The position numbers and the translations under genes were made by a program. The notes under the pieces were generated by a model. The model did not search any database, was not told the DNA's origin, and saw only the letters and a list, made by a program, of their open reading frames with translations. Of a DNA stretch of 64,000 nucleotides, positions 55,603 to 64,000 are shown one piece after another. Position 1 is the stretch's first letter. Each line of letters begins with the position of its first letter. This stretch comes from Sphingomonas sanxanigenens (GTDB lineage Bacteria; Pseudomonadota; Alphaproteobacteria; Sphingomonadales; Sphingomonadaceae): contig QFNN01000002.1 of NCBI GenBank assembly GCA_003240855.1, positions 62,001-126,000 on the forward strand, written 5' to 3'.

Positions 55603-55638
55603 CAAAGTTGAGAAAAGCGCTCCAGCCTCTCAACTTTG
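55603..55638. repeat. AT-rich perfect inverted repeat
   Basis: CAAAGTTGAGA (55603-55613) pairs perfectly with TCTCAACTTTG (55628-55638) around a 14-base loop. It lies in the 305-base gap between the heparinase gene and the reverse SDR gene, and could be a terminator-like hairpin or a protein-binding palindrome. A third GTCAACTT piece follows at 55639. Confidence 0.7.
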
Positions 55639-55704
55639 TCAACTTCCAGACGCGGGAATGGGAGAAAACCGCCATTCCCTGCACGAGGCATCGTCACGCT
55701 GTTT

Positions 55705-55789
55705 CGTCATTGCGAGGAGACGAGGCCGACGAAGCAATCCAGCGATCTCCAACGTCGTTGGGGATTGCTTCGCTACGCTCGCAATGACG
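55705..55789. repeat. Second copy of the CGTCATTGCGAG inverted repeat
   Basis: Starts CGTCATTGCGAGGAGACGAGG (left arm, somewhat diverged and longer) and ends GCTACGCTCGCAATGACG at 55789, the same arm as at 6436-6512. The pairing is partly broken: the left arm holds an insert (GAGACGAGGCCGA in place of CGTAGC). Confidence 0.82.
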
Positions 55790-55807
55790 ATCCAGCGATG
55801 GTCGCCG

Positions 55808-56581
55808 TCAGATCGACTTGACCAGCCCGCCTTCGGCGCGGATCGCGGCGCCGTTGGTTGCGGCGGCGAGCGGACTCGACAGATAGGCGACGAGGCTTGC
55901 GATCTCATCGGCTTTGATCAGCCGCTGGAGCAGCGAGCTTGAGCGGTGGAGGCGGAAGAATTCGGCTTCCACCTCGGCGTCGCTCGCCTTCGGATCGGAA
56001 GCGATGCTGCGCAGGAACTCGAAGATTCCCTCCGACTGGGTCGGCCCGGGCAGCACGCTGTTGACGGTCACGCCGCTGCCCTTGGTGCGTTCGGCCAGCC
56101 CGCGCGCCACGGCAAGCTGCGCGGTCTTGGTCATGCCGTAATGAACCATCTCCTCGGGAATGGAGAGCGCGGATTCGCTGGCGATGAAGATCACGCGCCC
56201 CCAGTCGCGCGCCAGCATGCCGGGAAAATAGTGGCGCGACAGGCGAATGCCGCTCAGCACATTGACCTCGAACAGGCGAAGCCAGTCGGCGTCGCTGATC
56301 TCCTCGAAGGGCTTGGCTTCGTAAATGCCCAGATTGTTGACGAGGATGTCGACGTGCGGCAGCGCCTTGATCACGGCTTCTGCGCCGTCGGCGGTGGCGA
56401 GATCGGCGACGATCCCGCTGGCATTCTCCGTCGCGGCGACGGCCTTGTCGACGCCGGTCTGGCCGCGCCCGACGATCGTCACCTTTGCGCCTTCGCGGCC
56501 CAGCGCCTGTGCGATGGCGAGCCCGATTCCGCCGGTCGATCCCGAGACAAGCGCGGTCTTGCCGTTCAACTGGAGATCCAT
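55808..56581 (-). CDS. Short-chain dehydrogenase/reductase (SDR)
   Basis: A 257-residue classical SDR. NAD(P) motif [19 protein letters not shown] in [14 protein letters not shown], serine in [12 protein letters not shown] and YxxxK in [19 protein letters not shown]. The C-terminus ends [13 protein letters not shown]. The ATG 56581 has AAGGA seven bases upstream; 56587 is an alternative. It runs against heparinase and purH, next to two repeats, so it may be a later insertion in this conserved neighbourhood. Substrate unknown. Confidence 0.9.
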   Translation of the reverse strand: MDLQLNGKTALVSGSTGGIGLAIAQALGREGAKVTIVGRGQTGVDKAVAATENASGIVADLATADGAEAVIKALPHVDILVNNLGIYEAKPFEEISDADWLRLFEVNVLSGIRLSRHYFPGMLARDWGRVIFIASESALSIPEEMVHYGMTKTAQLAVARGLAERTKGSGVTVNSVLPGPTQSEGIFEFLRSIASDPKASDAEVEAEFFRLHRSSSLLQRLIKADEIASLVAYLSSPLAAATNGAAIRAEGGLVKSI

Positions 56582-56689
56582 GGTCATGTCCTTGTGTGGT
56601 GGGGGGAGGAGGAAAGCGCCATCTGGGGACGCGCGCGCCCGGTTCAAGGATGGTTGCGACGCCGCGCCCCGCAGCTTATGGCGCGCGCC

Positions 56690-58279
56690 ATGAGCGATAT
56701 CAGGATCACGCGCGCGCTGCTCTCCGTCTCGGACAAGAGCGGCCTTGTCGAACTGGGCCAGACATTGGCCCGTCACGGCGTCGAGCTCGTCTCGACGGGC
56801 GGCACTGCCAAGGCGCTGCGCGATGCCGGCCTTGCGGTCAGCGACATTTCGGACCTCACCGGCTTTCCCGAGATGATGGACGGCCGCGTCAAGACGCTTC
56901 ACCCCAAGGTGCATGGCGGCCTGCTGGCGGTGCGCGACGATCCTGAACATGCGGCGGCGATGGCGGCGCACGGTATCGCCGCGATCGATCTGGTGATCGT
57001 CAACCTCTATCCTTTCGCGCAGACCGTGGCCAAGGGCGCGCCGCGCGACGAGGTGATCGAGAATATCGATATCGGCGGCCCCTCGATGGTTCGCTCGGCG
57101 GCGAAGAATCACGCCTATGTGGCGATCGTCACCGATCCCGCCGACTATGCCGAACTGAGCGCCGAGCTCGACGCCAGGGGCGGCGCGACCTCGCTCGATT
57201 TCCGAAAGCGCCTTGCGGCCAAGGCCTTTGCGGCGACGGCGACCTATGACGCCATGATCTCGCAGTGGTTCGCCTTCGCCGACCAGCAGCAGCTTTTCCC
57301 CGATACGCTCGCGGTCACCGCAAAGCGCGGCGATGAGCTGCGTTATGGCGAGAATCCGCACCAGAAGGCCGCGCTCTACATTCCCGTCGGGCCGCATGCG
57401 CAGGGCATCGCGCAGGCCGAACAGCTTCAGGGCAAGGAGCTGAGCTACAATAATTATAACGACGCCGACGCCGCGCTCGAGCTGGTCGCCGAGTTCCGCG
57501 ATGGGCCGCCGACGGTGGTGATCGTCAAGCACGCCAATCCCTGCGGCGTCGCCAGCGCCGACAGCCTGCTCGATGCCTATGAGGCGGCGCTCGCCTGCGA
57601 CAGCGTTTCGGCCTTTGGCGGAATCATCGCGGTCAATCGCCCGCTCGACGCCGAAACCGCGAAGGCGATGACCGGAATCTTCACCGAAGTCGTCGTCGCG
57701 CCCGATGCCGATGCAGAGGCGCGCGCCATCTTCGCCGCCAAGAAGAATCTGCGCCTGCTGCTGACCGGCGAACTGCCCGATCCGGCGCGCGGCGGGTTGA
57801 TGCTCAAATCGATTGCTGGCGGCTATCTCGTCCAGTCGCGCGACAATGGCCGCGTGACCCGCGACATGCTGAAGCTCGTGACCAGTCGCGCGCCGACCGA
57901 GCAGGAGCTGACCGATGCGCTTTTCGCCTGGACGGTCGCCAAGCATGTGAAGTCGAACGCCATCGTTTACGCCAGGGGCGGCAGCACCGCCGGCATTGGC
58001 GCAGGGCAGATGAACCGCCTCGAATCAGCGCGCATTGCGGCATGGAAGGCGAAAGACGCCGCGGCAAAGGCCGGCTGGGCCGAACCGCGCACCATTGGTT
58101 CGGCGGTCGCCTCGGACGCTTTTTTCCCCTTCGCCGACGGGTTGCTCGCCGCCGTCGAGGCCGGTGCGACGGCGGTGATCCAGCCGGGCGGATCGATCCG
58201 TGACGAGGAAGTGATCGCCGCCGCCGACGAGGCGGGCCTGGCGATGCTCTTCACCGGGATGCGTCACTTCCGGCACTGA
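56690..58279 (+). CDS. purH: Bifunctional AICAR formyltransferase/IMP cyclohydrolase
   Basis: A 529-residue enzyme for the last two steps of IMP synthesis. [45 protein letters not shown] and [14 protein letters not shown] (MGS-like IMPCH domain), [14 protein letters not shown]; then the AICARFT domain with [25 protein letters not shown], and [28 protein letters not shown]. Start 56690 gives the normal beginning; the upstream extension lies over the SDR gene and is not coding. Overlaps the flippase end by 29 bases. Confidence 0.97.
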   Translation: MSDIRITRALLSVSDKSGLVELGQTLARHGVELVSTGGTAKALRDAGLAVSDISDLTGFPEMMDGRVKTLHPKVHGGLLAVRDDPEHAAAMAAHGIAAIDLVIVNLYPFAQTVAKGAPRDEVIENIDIGGPSMVRSAAKNHAYVAIVTDPADYAELSAELDARGGATSLDFRKRLAAKAFAATATYDAMISQWFAFADQQQLFPDTLAVTAKRGDELRYGENPHQKAALYIPVGPHAQGIAQAEQLQGKELSYNNYNDADAALELVAEFRDGPPTVVIVKHANPCGVASADSLLDAYEAALACDSVSAFGGIIAVNRPLDAETAKAMTGIFTEVVVAPDADAEARAIFAAKKNLRLLLTGELPDPARGGLMLKSIAGGYLVQSRDNGRVTRDMLKLVTSRAPTEQELTDALFAWTVAKHVKSNAIVYARGGSTAGIGAGQMNRLESARIAAWKAKDAAAKAGWAEPRTIGSAVASDAFFPFADGLLAAVEAGATAVIQPGGSIRDEEVIAAADEAGLAMLFTGMRHFRH

Positions 58280-59822
58280 GCGGGCGGAACGGCGGCGCTT
58301 CGGCGCTGCTTCGCGCCGGATCGGCCGGCGCCCGCTTGAACAGCACCCGATCTTCCTCGGTGAAGCCGCGCTTCCAGATCACGGCGCAATAGACGGCGAG
58401 GGTCGCCGGGATGCCCAGCGCCAGTTCGGCCCATTCGGGCAGCCGCGTCGCCGTCTCGCCGACGACCACCGCCGCGGCTGACGCCCAGACGATCGGCCAG
58501 CGCCAGCCCGATACCGGCGCGCCGAGCAGTCGGCTGAGCAGCCCCGCCTTGACGATCGAAGCTCCCGCCAGCGCCAGCGCCAGCGCGACGGCAGGCCCCG
58601 CCGCCGCGATCTTGTCGTCGCGCAGCGCAGCGCCGTCGTCGGCGAAGCTGTGGAGCGCGAAGATCAGGACGAAGGACAGCAGCGCCTGCACCGCGATCAT
58701 CGCCAGCGAGATCATCAGGTTGCGGTGGCGGGCGATATAAATGAGCGCGGCTTCGGAGACGACGGCGGTCGCCGCGACGACCTCGGCGGCGAGGAGGAAG
58801 GCGAGCGCGCCGGTGCCGCCGACGAAATTGGGGCCGACGAGGCCCATCACGCCTTCGCCGGGAATGCCGAGCGCGAGGCCGATCCCGGCCTGCGCCGCGA
58901 TGATCCAGAAACCGACCTGGCGAACCTGCTTCGCCACCGCCGCCTTGTCGCCTTCGGCAAGCTTGGCGGTGATGACGGGGCCAAGGATCGGATCGAAGCT
59001 CGTTTTCAGCTTTTGCGGCAGCGATGCGACCTGCTGGGCGACATAATATATGCCGACGATCGCGGGCGAGAAGAACAGGCCCAGGATCGCGATGTCGATG
59101 CGCCGTGATCCCCATTCGACGGCGTCCGCGGCGGCAAGCGGCGCGTTGCGCTGCGCCAGCCCCCACAACCGCCCCGGATGCGGCGTCCAGCCGCGCGGCC
59201 AGCCATAGCTTCGCGCGAGCGGGATCATCGCGGTCACGAAAGCGGCGACCATCGACAGCACATAAGCCAGGATCAGCCCGTCGCGCGTTGAATAGAAGGC
59301 GAAGGCGAAGGCGCCGATGCTGATCGTCCAGGGCTCCACGATCGCGCGTGCACGCACCGTCGCGCCCACGTCGCGCCGATAGGCCAGCGCCGCGAGCGCG
59401 ATATCGGCACCCGCGATGAAAAAGATGATCAGCGGCAGCAGCCGGTCGAGCCCGTCAATCTCGCTGTTGGGGAACATCATGCGGGGCACGAGCGCCAGGA
59501 TCGCGCCTGTCACGGCCGAGATGATGAAGGTGACGACCATCGCATCCCACACCGCATGGCCATGGCGGTCGCCTTCGGTGCGCGTCAGTTGCAGCGCCAG
59601 CCCGCGCTTCAGCCCCAATGTGGAGATCTGCGCCGCGAACTCGACGACGAGCACCGCATAGGCGAAGCGGCCGAGCGCCGCGTCGCCATACCAGCGTCCG
59701 GCGATGAAGAGGAACGGCAGGCGCGCGGCAAGCCGCAGCAGGAAGCCGAAAAAATTGGTCCTCCCACCCTTTGCGAGCGCGGCGATATCGCCTTCGCCCG
59801 TCTTTATGGCTTCTGCCCCCAT
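58251..59822 (-). CDS. Polysaccharide/O-antigen flippase-like membrane protein (MATE/MVF superfamily)
   Basis: A 523-residue protein with about 13-14 membrane helices ([52 protein letters not shown] and more). The pattern matches Wzx-type lipopolysaccharide flippases or the MATE/MOP superfamily: [61 protein letters not shown]. The ATG at 59822 is 52 bases after polA on the same strand. Role in surface polysaccharide export is likely; substrate unknown. Confidence 0.86.
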   Translation of the reverse strand: MGAEAIKTGEGDIAALAKGGRTNFFGFLLRLAARLPFLFIAGRWYGDAALGRFAYAVLVVEFAAQISTLGLKRGLALQLTRTEGDRHGHAVWDAMVVTFIISAVTGAILALVPRMMFPNSEIDGLDRLLPLIIFFIAGADIALAALAYRRDVGATVRARAIVEPWTISIGAFAFAFYSTRDGLILAYVLSMVAAFVTAMIPLARSYGWPRGWTPHPGRLWGLAQRNAPLAAADAVEWGSRRIDIAILGLFFSPAIVGIYYVAQQVASLPQKLKTSFDPILGPVITAKLAEGDKAAVAKQVRQVGFWIIAAQAGIGLALGIPGEGVMGLVGPNFVGGTGALAFLLAAEVVAATAVVSEAALIYIARHRNLMISLAMIAVQALLSFVLIFALHSFADDGAALRDDKIAAAGPAVALALALAGASIVKAGLLSRLLGAPVSGWRWPIVWASAAAVVVGETATRLPEWAELALGIPATLAVYCAVIWKRGFTEEDRVLFKRAPADPARSSAEAPPFRPLSAGSDASR

Positions 59823-59874
59823 CAGCCTTCCTTAAAGGTGGACGCGGCGGAGCGCCAGATCGCCCATCGCACCG

Positions 59875-62655
59875 TCAGTGCGCTGCGCCCCAGCTCGCCC
59901 CGGTGCCGATCTCGACCCCCAATGGCACGCTGAGCTCGACGGCCGGCAGCGCGGCGTTGGCCATCACGTCGCGGATCACCTCGCTCGCGGCCGCGACGTC
60001 GCTCCCGGGCAGCTCGAACACCAGTTCGTCATGGACCTGCAGCAGCATTTTGACCTGCGGCAGGCCCGCGTCGGCCAGCGCGGCTTCCATGCGCGCCATT
60101 GCGCGCTTGATGATGTCGGCGCTGGTGCCCTGAATCGGTGCGTTGATCGCCGCGCGTTCGGCGCCCTGGCGTTCATGCTGCGTCTTGGAATTGATCCGGC
60201 TGAAATGCGTTTTCCGCCCGAACAGCGTCGTCGTATAGCCGGTCTCGCGGACATGGGTCAGCGTCTCGGCGATATAGCGGTTGATGCCGGGGAAGCGCTC
60301 GAAATAGCGATCGATCATCGCCTGCGCCTCATCGGGCGTCACGTCGAGCCGCCCCGCCAGCCCCCAGCGTGAAATGCCGTAAAGAATCGCGAAGTTGATC
60401 GTCTTGGCGCGCCCGCGCGTGTCGCGGTTGACCTCGCCGAACAGTTCCTTGGCGGTCAGGCTGTGAATGTCGTCGCCGCGTGCGAAGGCTTCCTTCAGCG
60501 GCGGCACGTCCGCCATATGCGCGGCGAGGCGAAGTTCGATCTGGCTATAGTCGGCGGAAAGGATGACGTTGCCCGGCTCGGCGACGAAGGCGTCGCGGAT
60601 CTGGCGCCCTGCCTCGGTGCGCACGGGGATGTTCTGGAGATTGGGGTCGTTGGACGAAAGCCGCCCGGTCTGAGCGCCGGTCAGGCCATAGCTGGTGTGG
60701 ACTCGGCCCGTTTCGGGGTTGATCTGTTCCTGCAGGGCGTCGCTATAGGTCGACTTGAGCTTGGCGATCTGGCGCCAGTCGAGCACTTTGCGCGCAATCT
60801 CGACGCCTTCGCCGGCCAGCCGTTCCAGTTCATTGACGTCGGTCGAATGGACGCCGCTCTTGCCCTTGCGCCCGCCTTTCAGGCCCATGCGGTCATAGAG
60901 AATCTCGCCGAGCTGCTTGGGGCTGCCGATGGTGAAAGGACTGCCGGCAAGCGCGTGGATTTCGCCTTCCAGCGCCAGGATCTGTGTCGCGAATTCCGAC
61001 GACAACCGCGTCAGCACGCCGCGATCGACCTTGATCCCGCGCTGCTCCATTCGCGCTAGCACCGGCACGAGCGGCCGATCGACGCGTTCATAGATGCGCG
61101 TCACCTGCTCGGCCGGCAGGCGCGGCTTGAAGCGCCGATGGAAACGCAACGTCACGTCGGCGTCCTCGGCCGCATAGCGCGTCGCGCTGCGCAGATCGAC
61201 TTCATGGAAGCCAAGCTGTTTCTTGCCGGCGCCGACGACGTCCTTGAACGCGATACAGGTGTGGCCGAGGTGAAGCTTGGCCAGTTCATCCATACCGTGG
61301 CCGTGGAGGCCGGCCTCGAGCGCGAAGCTCATCAGGATCGTGTCGTCAAAGGGCGTAAGGCCCATGCCGGCGCGCGCCAGCACGATCATGTCATATTTCA
61401 GGTTATGTCCGATCTTGAGGACTGAAGAATCCTCGAGCAACGGCTTGAGCCTGGCGATCGCTGCGGCGCGATCGATCTGCACCGGCGCGTCGGACAGAAG
61501 ATCGCGGCCGACATGACCGATCGGGATGTAGCAGGCTTTGTTGGGTGCGAGCGCGAGACTGACGCCGACCAGGGTCGCGCGCATCGGATCGATCGAATCG
61601 GTCTCGGTATCAACCGCGACGAAGCCTTGCGCCGTCGCCTCGGCGATCCAGCGATCGAGATCGGCCTCGCTGACCACCGTCTGATAGGCGTCGTGATTGC
61701 AGGGCGGATCGTCCGAGACCGCGATCGGTGCTGCGGGGGCCGCGGATGCGTTGTCGCTCGGTACCGTCGGGGCCGGCCCCGACTGCGAAGCGCCGCCGAG
61801 CTTGGCGACGAGCGATCGGAAGCCGTGATGTTCCAGGAAACTGCGCAGCGGCGGCTCGGGAATCCCCTGCATCGCCAGATCGTCCAGTGGCTCGGGCAGC
61901 GGCACATCGTCCTTCAGCGTCACCAGCAGGCGCGAAAGCCGCGCCATGTCGGCATGCTCGATCAGATTGTCGCGCAGCTTGCCGGCCTTCATGCCTGGCG
62001 CGGCGGCGAGCACCGATTCCAGGTCGCCATATTCGCCGATCAGCTTGGCTGCAGTCTTGGGGCCGACGCCGGGAACGCCCGGCACATTGTCCACGCTGTC
62101 GCCCATCAGCGCGAGCACTTCGCCCAGCTTGTCAGGGCCGACGCCGAACTTCTCGACGACATAGTCGGGGCCGATGCGGCGATTATTCATCGTGTCGAGC
62201 ATGTCGACGCCCGGCTCGATCAATTGCATCAGATCTTTGTCGGACGAGACGATGGTCACCGACCATCCGGCCGCGATCGCCGCCTTTGCATAGCTGGCGA
62301 TGATGTCGTCGGCCTCGAACCCCTCTTCCTCGATACACGGCAGCGAAAAGGCGCGCGTCGCGTCGCGGATCATCGGAAACTGCGGCACCAGATCCTCGGG
62401 CGCAGGCGGGCGATGCGCCTTGTAGCGATCATATAGCTCGTTGCGGAAGGTATGCGACGATTTGTCGAGCACCACGGCCAGATGCGTCGGCCCGTCGGCC
62501 TTGTGCAGGCCTTCGGCGAGCTTCCATAGCATCGTCGTATAGCCATAGACCGCGCCGACGGGCTCGCCGCGGATGTTGGTAAGCGGAGGAAGCCGGTGAT
62601 AGGCGCGGAAAATGTAGCTCGATCCGTCGACGAGGTAGAGGTGGTTGGATGCCAT
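59875..62655 (-). CDS. polA: DNA polymerase I
   Basis: A 926-residue three-domain enzyme. N-terminal 5'-3' exonuclease (NHLYLVDGSSYIFRAYH, VSSDKDLMQLIEPGVDML, GDSVDNVPGVPGVGPKTAAKLI), 3'-5' exonuclease with FVAVDTETDSIDP (D, E present), and polymerase domain with ADYSQIELRLAAHMA, RGRAKTINFAILYGIS and the QVHDELVFELPG motif. Proofreading residues appear intact. Start MASNHLYLV at 62655; the longer ORF was rejected. Diverges from the next gene with 83 bases. Confidence 0.97.
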   Translation of the reverse strand: MASNHLYLVDGSSYIFRAYHRLPPLTNIRGEPVGAVYGYTTMLWKLAEGLHKADGPTHLAVVLDKSSHTFRNELYDRYKAHRPPAPEDLVPQFPMIRDATRAFSLPCIEEEGFEADDIIASYAKAAIAAGWSVTIVSSDKDLMQLIEPGVDMLDTMNNRRIGPDYVVEKFGVGPDKLGEVLALMGDSVDNVPGVPGVGPKTAAKLIGEYGDLESVLAAAPGMKAGKLRDNLIEHADMARLSRLLVTLKDDVPLPEPLDDLAMQGIPEPPLRSFLEHHGFRSLVAKLGGASQSGPAPTVPSDNASAAPAAPIAVSDDPPCNHDAYQTVVSEADLDRWIAEATAQGFVAVDTETDSIDPMRATLVGVSLALAPNKACYIPIGHVGRDLLSDAPVQIDRAAAIARLKPLLEDSSVLKIGHNLKYDMIVLARAGMGLTPFDDTILMSFALEAGLHGHGMDELAKLHLGHTCIAFKDVVGAGKKQLGFHEVDLRSATRYAAEDADVTLRFHRRFKPRLPAEQVTRIYERVDRPLVPVLARMEQRGIKVDRGVLTRLSSEFATQILALEGEIHALAGSPFTIGSPKQLGEILYDRMGLKGGRKGKSGVHSTDVNELERLAGEGVEIARKVLDWRQIAKLKSTYSDALQEQINPETGRVHTSYGLTGAQTGRLSSNDPNLQNIPVRTEAGRQIRDAFVAEPGNVILSADYSQIELRLAAHMADVPPLKEAFARGDDIHSLTAKELFGEVNRDTRGRAKTINFAILYGISRWGLAGRLDVTPDEAQAMIDRYFERFPGINRYIAETLTHVRETGYTTTLFGRKTHFSRINSKTQHERQGAERAAINAPIQGTSADIIKRAMARMEAALADAGLPQVKMLLQVHDELVFELPGSDVAAASEVIRDVMANAALPAVELSVPLGVEIGTGASWGAAH

Positions 62656-62738
62656 CGCGCGGGGATAGCCCAAGCCGCGCGTCCGGGCCACAGCTTCGCG
62701 CAAGCGGCGGTTAATGCCGCGCGGCTTAAGGCGTTCAC

Positions 62739-63575
62739 ATGATCGACAGGCGATATTTCATCATCGGCGGGATGGCGACGGCGATGGGCTCCGCAGCGTT
62801 CGGCGCGCCGCCTGCAGGTGGATTCGCCTCGCGCCGGATCGGCGTCGTCGTGCGCGGCGCGGGGCCGGATGTGATCCTGGTCCACGGCCTCGATTCATCC
62901 CGCGCGGTATGGAATGGCACGGTCGCCGCCATAAGCGGCTATCGCTGGCATCTCGTGCAGATTGGCGGATTTGGCGGGATGGCGGCGGGCGCTAACGCCA
63001 GCGGCCCGATCGTCGCCCCCATCGCGGCGGAGATTGCGCGCTACGCGCAATGGGCGGGGCTCGATCGACCGGCGGTGATCGGTCACTCTATGGGCGGTAC
63101 GATCGCGCTTACCCAGGCGATCGATCAGCCGCAAAGCCTCGGCCGGCTGATGGTGGTCGATATGCTGCCTGCTCCGGCGGCGCTGCTGGGCCTCGATTCA
63201 GCGACGGGCGGGCTGTTCGCTTCACTTGCAATGTCGCTTGGCGGCGGCGACGCGGGGATGATCCGCTCGTTGACGCGGACGCTTGGCGGCGGCGAGGATA
63301 GCGATGACCGGGTGACGGCGAACGCCCTGCGTGAGTTGGCGGGCCTCGATCTCGGCCCGCGCCTGCCGCGCATCGCGACGCCGCTGACAGTGGTCTATGC
63401 GGAGCCGCCCGCCGACGTTGTCGATCCGCATCTTGTCGCCGCGCGCTACCGTTCGGCCTATGCCGCCGTGCGCGGCGTCCGGCAGGTCGGGATAGCCGAT
63501 AGCGGGCATATGGTGATGCTCGATCAGCCGGCGCGCTTCGCGACGGCCGTGCGCGCTTTTCTGGCGCCGGCATAG
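62739..63575 (+). CDS. Secreted alpha/beta hydrolase
   Basis: A 278-residue hydrolase with a short signal region (MIDRRYFIIGGMATAMGSAAFGAPP, with an RR motif that could be Tat-type). Catalytic Ser117 in AVIGHSMGGTIALTQA, acid in the AEPPADVVDPH region, His257 in IADSGHMVMLDQP, and oxyanion HGLDSS. No substrate can be assigned. Ends 13 bases before a strong hairpin shared with the convergent gene. Confidence 0.9.
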   Translation: MIDRRYFIIGGMATAMGSAAFGAPPAGGFASRRIGVVVRGAGPDVILVHGLDSSRAVWNGTVAAISGYRWHLVQIGGFGGMAAGANASGPIVAPIAAEIARYAQWAGLDRPAVIGHSMGGTIALTQAIDQPQSLGRLMVVDMLPAPAALLGLDSATGGLFASLAMSLGGGDAGMIRSLTRTLGGGEDSDDRVTANALRELAGLDLGPRLPRIATPLTVVYAEPPADVVDPHLVAARYRSAYAAVRGVRQVGIADSGHMVMLDQPARFATAVRAFLAPA

Positions 63576-63587
63576 ATGTTGATATGG

Positions 63588-63619
63588 AAAAGGGGCGCCC
63601 GCACCGGCGGACGCCCCTT
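63588..63619 (-). terminator. Bidirectional terminator hairpin
   Basis: GGGGCGCCCGC pairs with GCGGACGCCCC (one mismatch) at 63592-63617, flanked by AAAA on the left and TT on the right. On the minus strand it is followed by CCCCTTTTCC, the better intrinsic terminator, for the PEP-CTERM gene; on the plus strand it could also end the hydrolase transcript. A second smaller hairpin (GATCCG...CGGATC) lies at about 63621-63646. Confidence 0.75.
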
Positions 63620-63645
63620 CCGATCCGAAGATCGATCCTTCCGGA

Positions 63646-64000
63646 TCAGGCGAAAGCGATCTTCGCCCGGCGACGGCGCATTGCGCCGCCGATCATGCCG
63701 AAACCGGCAATGAGCATCGCCCACGTCGTCGGCTCGGGCACGGCGAAGAACTGACGCGTCATGTCGGCGGTCGTGAAGGTGTAGTTGGGGTTGGCGAGGA
63801 CATCGACCGAAACGTTCCAGCCGATCGCGTCGAACAGCGCCAGGTCGAGCGCGGTCGTCTCGTCGGTCAGGCCGTTACAGATATAAGGGTTCATGATGCC
63901 CTCGAAATTGGCGCAGCCGCCGCCAACGGGCTCCTTCCAGTGCGAGGCCTGCCAGCCGTCGCCCGTATAGGTGCCGGTCGAGAACAGGCCGCCCATGAAC
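63646..64000 (-). CDS. PEPxxWA-CTERM protein, probable metalloprotease (NF038122-like), C-terminal part
   Basis: The frame is open at the right edge, so the N-terminal part is outside the window. The last ~118 residues show TDETTALDLALFDAIGWNV, typical of the C-terminus of NF038122-type metalloproteases found in sphingomonads, then the sorting signal VPEPTTWAMLIAGFGMIGGAMRRRR: PEPxxWA, a membrane helix and a basic tail. Such proteins are sorted by an exosortase/EPS system to the surface. An internal ATG at 63996 is not the real start. The protease identity is inferred from a short C-terminal string. Confidence 0.82.
   Translation of the reverse strand, partial: FMGGLFSTGTYTGDGWQASHWKEPVGGGCANFEGIMNPYICNGLTDETTALDLALFDAIGWNVSVDVLANPNYTFTTADMTRQFFAVPEPTTWAMLIAGFGMIGGAMRRRRAKIAFA

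Noticed and set aside
55946..56689. A 5' extension of purH
   Set aside because: The frame continues upstream but overlaps the SDR gene on the other strand and is not purH-like; the normal start is at 56690.

Overview
The window is a 64 kb piece of a high-GC alphaproteobacterial chromosome, most likely from the order Sphingomonadales (Sphingomonas sensu lato). The evidence is a PEPxxWA-CTERM protein, DUF6489, DUF1491, DUF3576 and MmcB-type genes, a cluster of GANTC sites, and gene order of the alphaproteobacterial origin region. Nearly all of it is core chromosome. There is no prophage, transposase, integrase or CRISPR array. The centrepiece is a probable replication origin between ppsR and hemE (16253-16538), plus three parS-like sites around parAB 7-9.5 kb away. 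I saw no clear undescribed system; the most interesting signals are this origin/segregation architecture and several small oddities.

Layout. 1-3.8 kb: end of a type II secretion cluster (gspF partial, gspN reversed, a periplasmic binding-protein-like gene, gspJ, gspK). 3.9-6.4 kb: msrB and a class A penicillin-binding protein. 6.5-16.25 kb: mostly minus-strand housekeeping genes running away from the origin, ending in the coupled series ppsR-maf-aroE-coaE-dnaQ and then hpf-ptsN. 16.5-20.6 kb: hemE-hemJ, a small secreted protein, rho and a TerC-family gene running away from the origin on the other side. 20.6-27.6 kb: a dienelactone hydrolase and ogt pair, DUF6489, then mnmE-mnmG-rsmG-parA-parB with parS sites. 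27.6-32.1 kb: DUF3576-leuS-lptE-holA on the minus strand.

32.4-43.9 kb: an outer-membrane barrel protein, a short ThiE-like gene, a YggS-type PLP protein, a HAD phosphatase, xth-ribA, lolA, ftsK, a UbiH-type hydroxylase, a SnoaL-like protein, and a coupled cnoX/LON-domain/Trm112 set. 44.1-48.8 kb: tRNA-Gly(GCC), hemC-hemD-Mic60-like, tsaD-gpsA. 48.8-58.3 kb: AsmA-like and DUF1674 (minus), htpX-rsmB-rpe-heparinase (plus), an inserted SDR gene flanked by inverted repeats, and purH. 58.3-64 kb: a polysaccharide flippase, polA, a secreted alpha/beta hydrolase, and the 3' end of a PEP-CTERM metalloprotease-like gene.

Genes are tightly packed with many ATGA, TGATG and TTGA stop/start overlaps, and several starts are TTG or GTG. 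Dispersed inverted repeats lie at 6436-6512 and 55705-55789, with a half copy at 9863-9884. Functions are assigned from motifs and family resemblance by eye; no database search or folding program was run.
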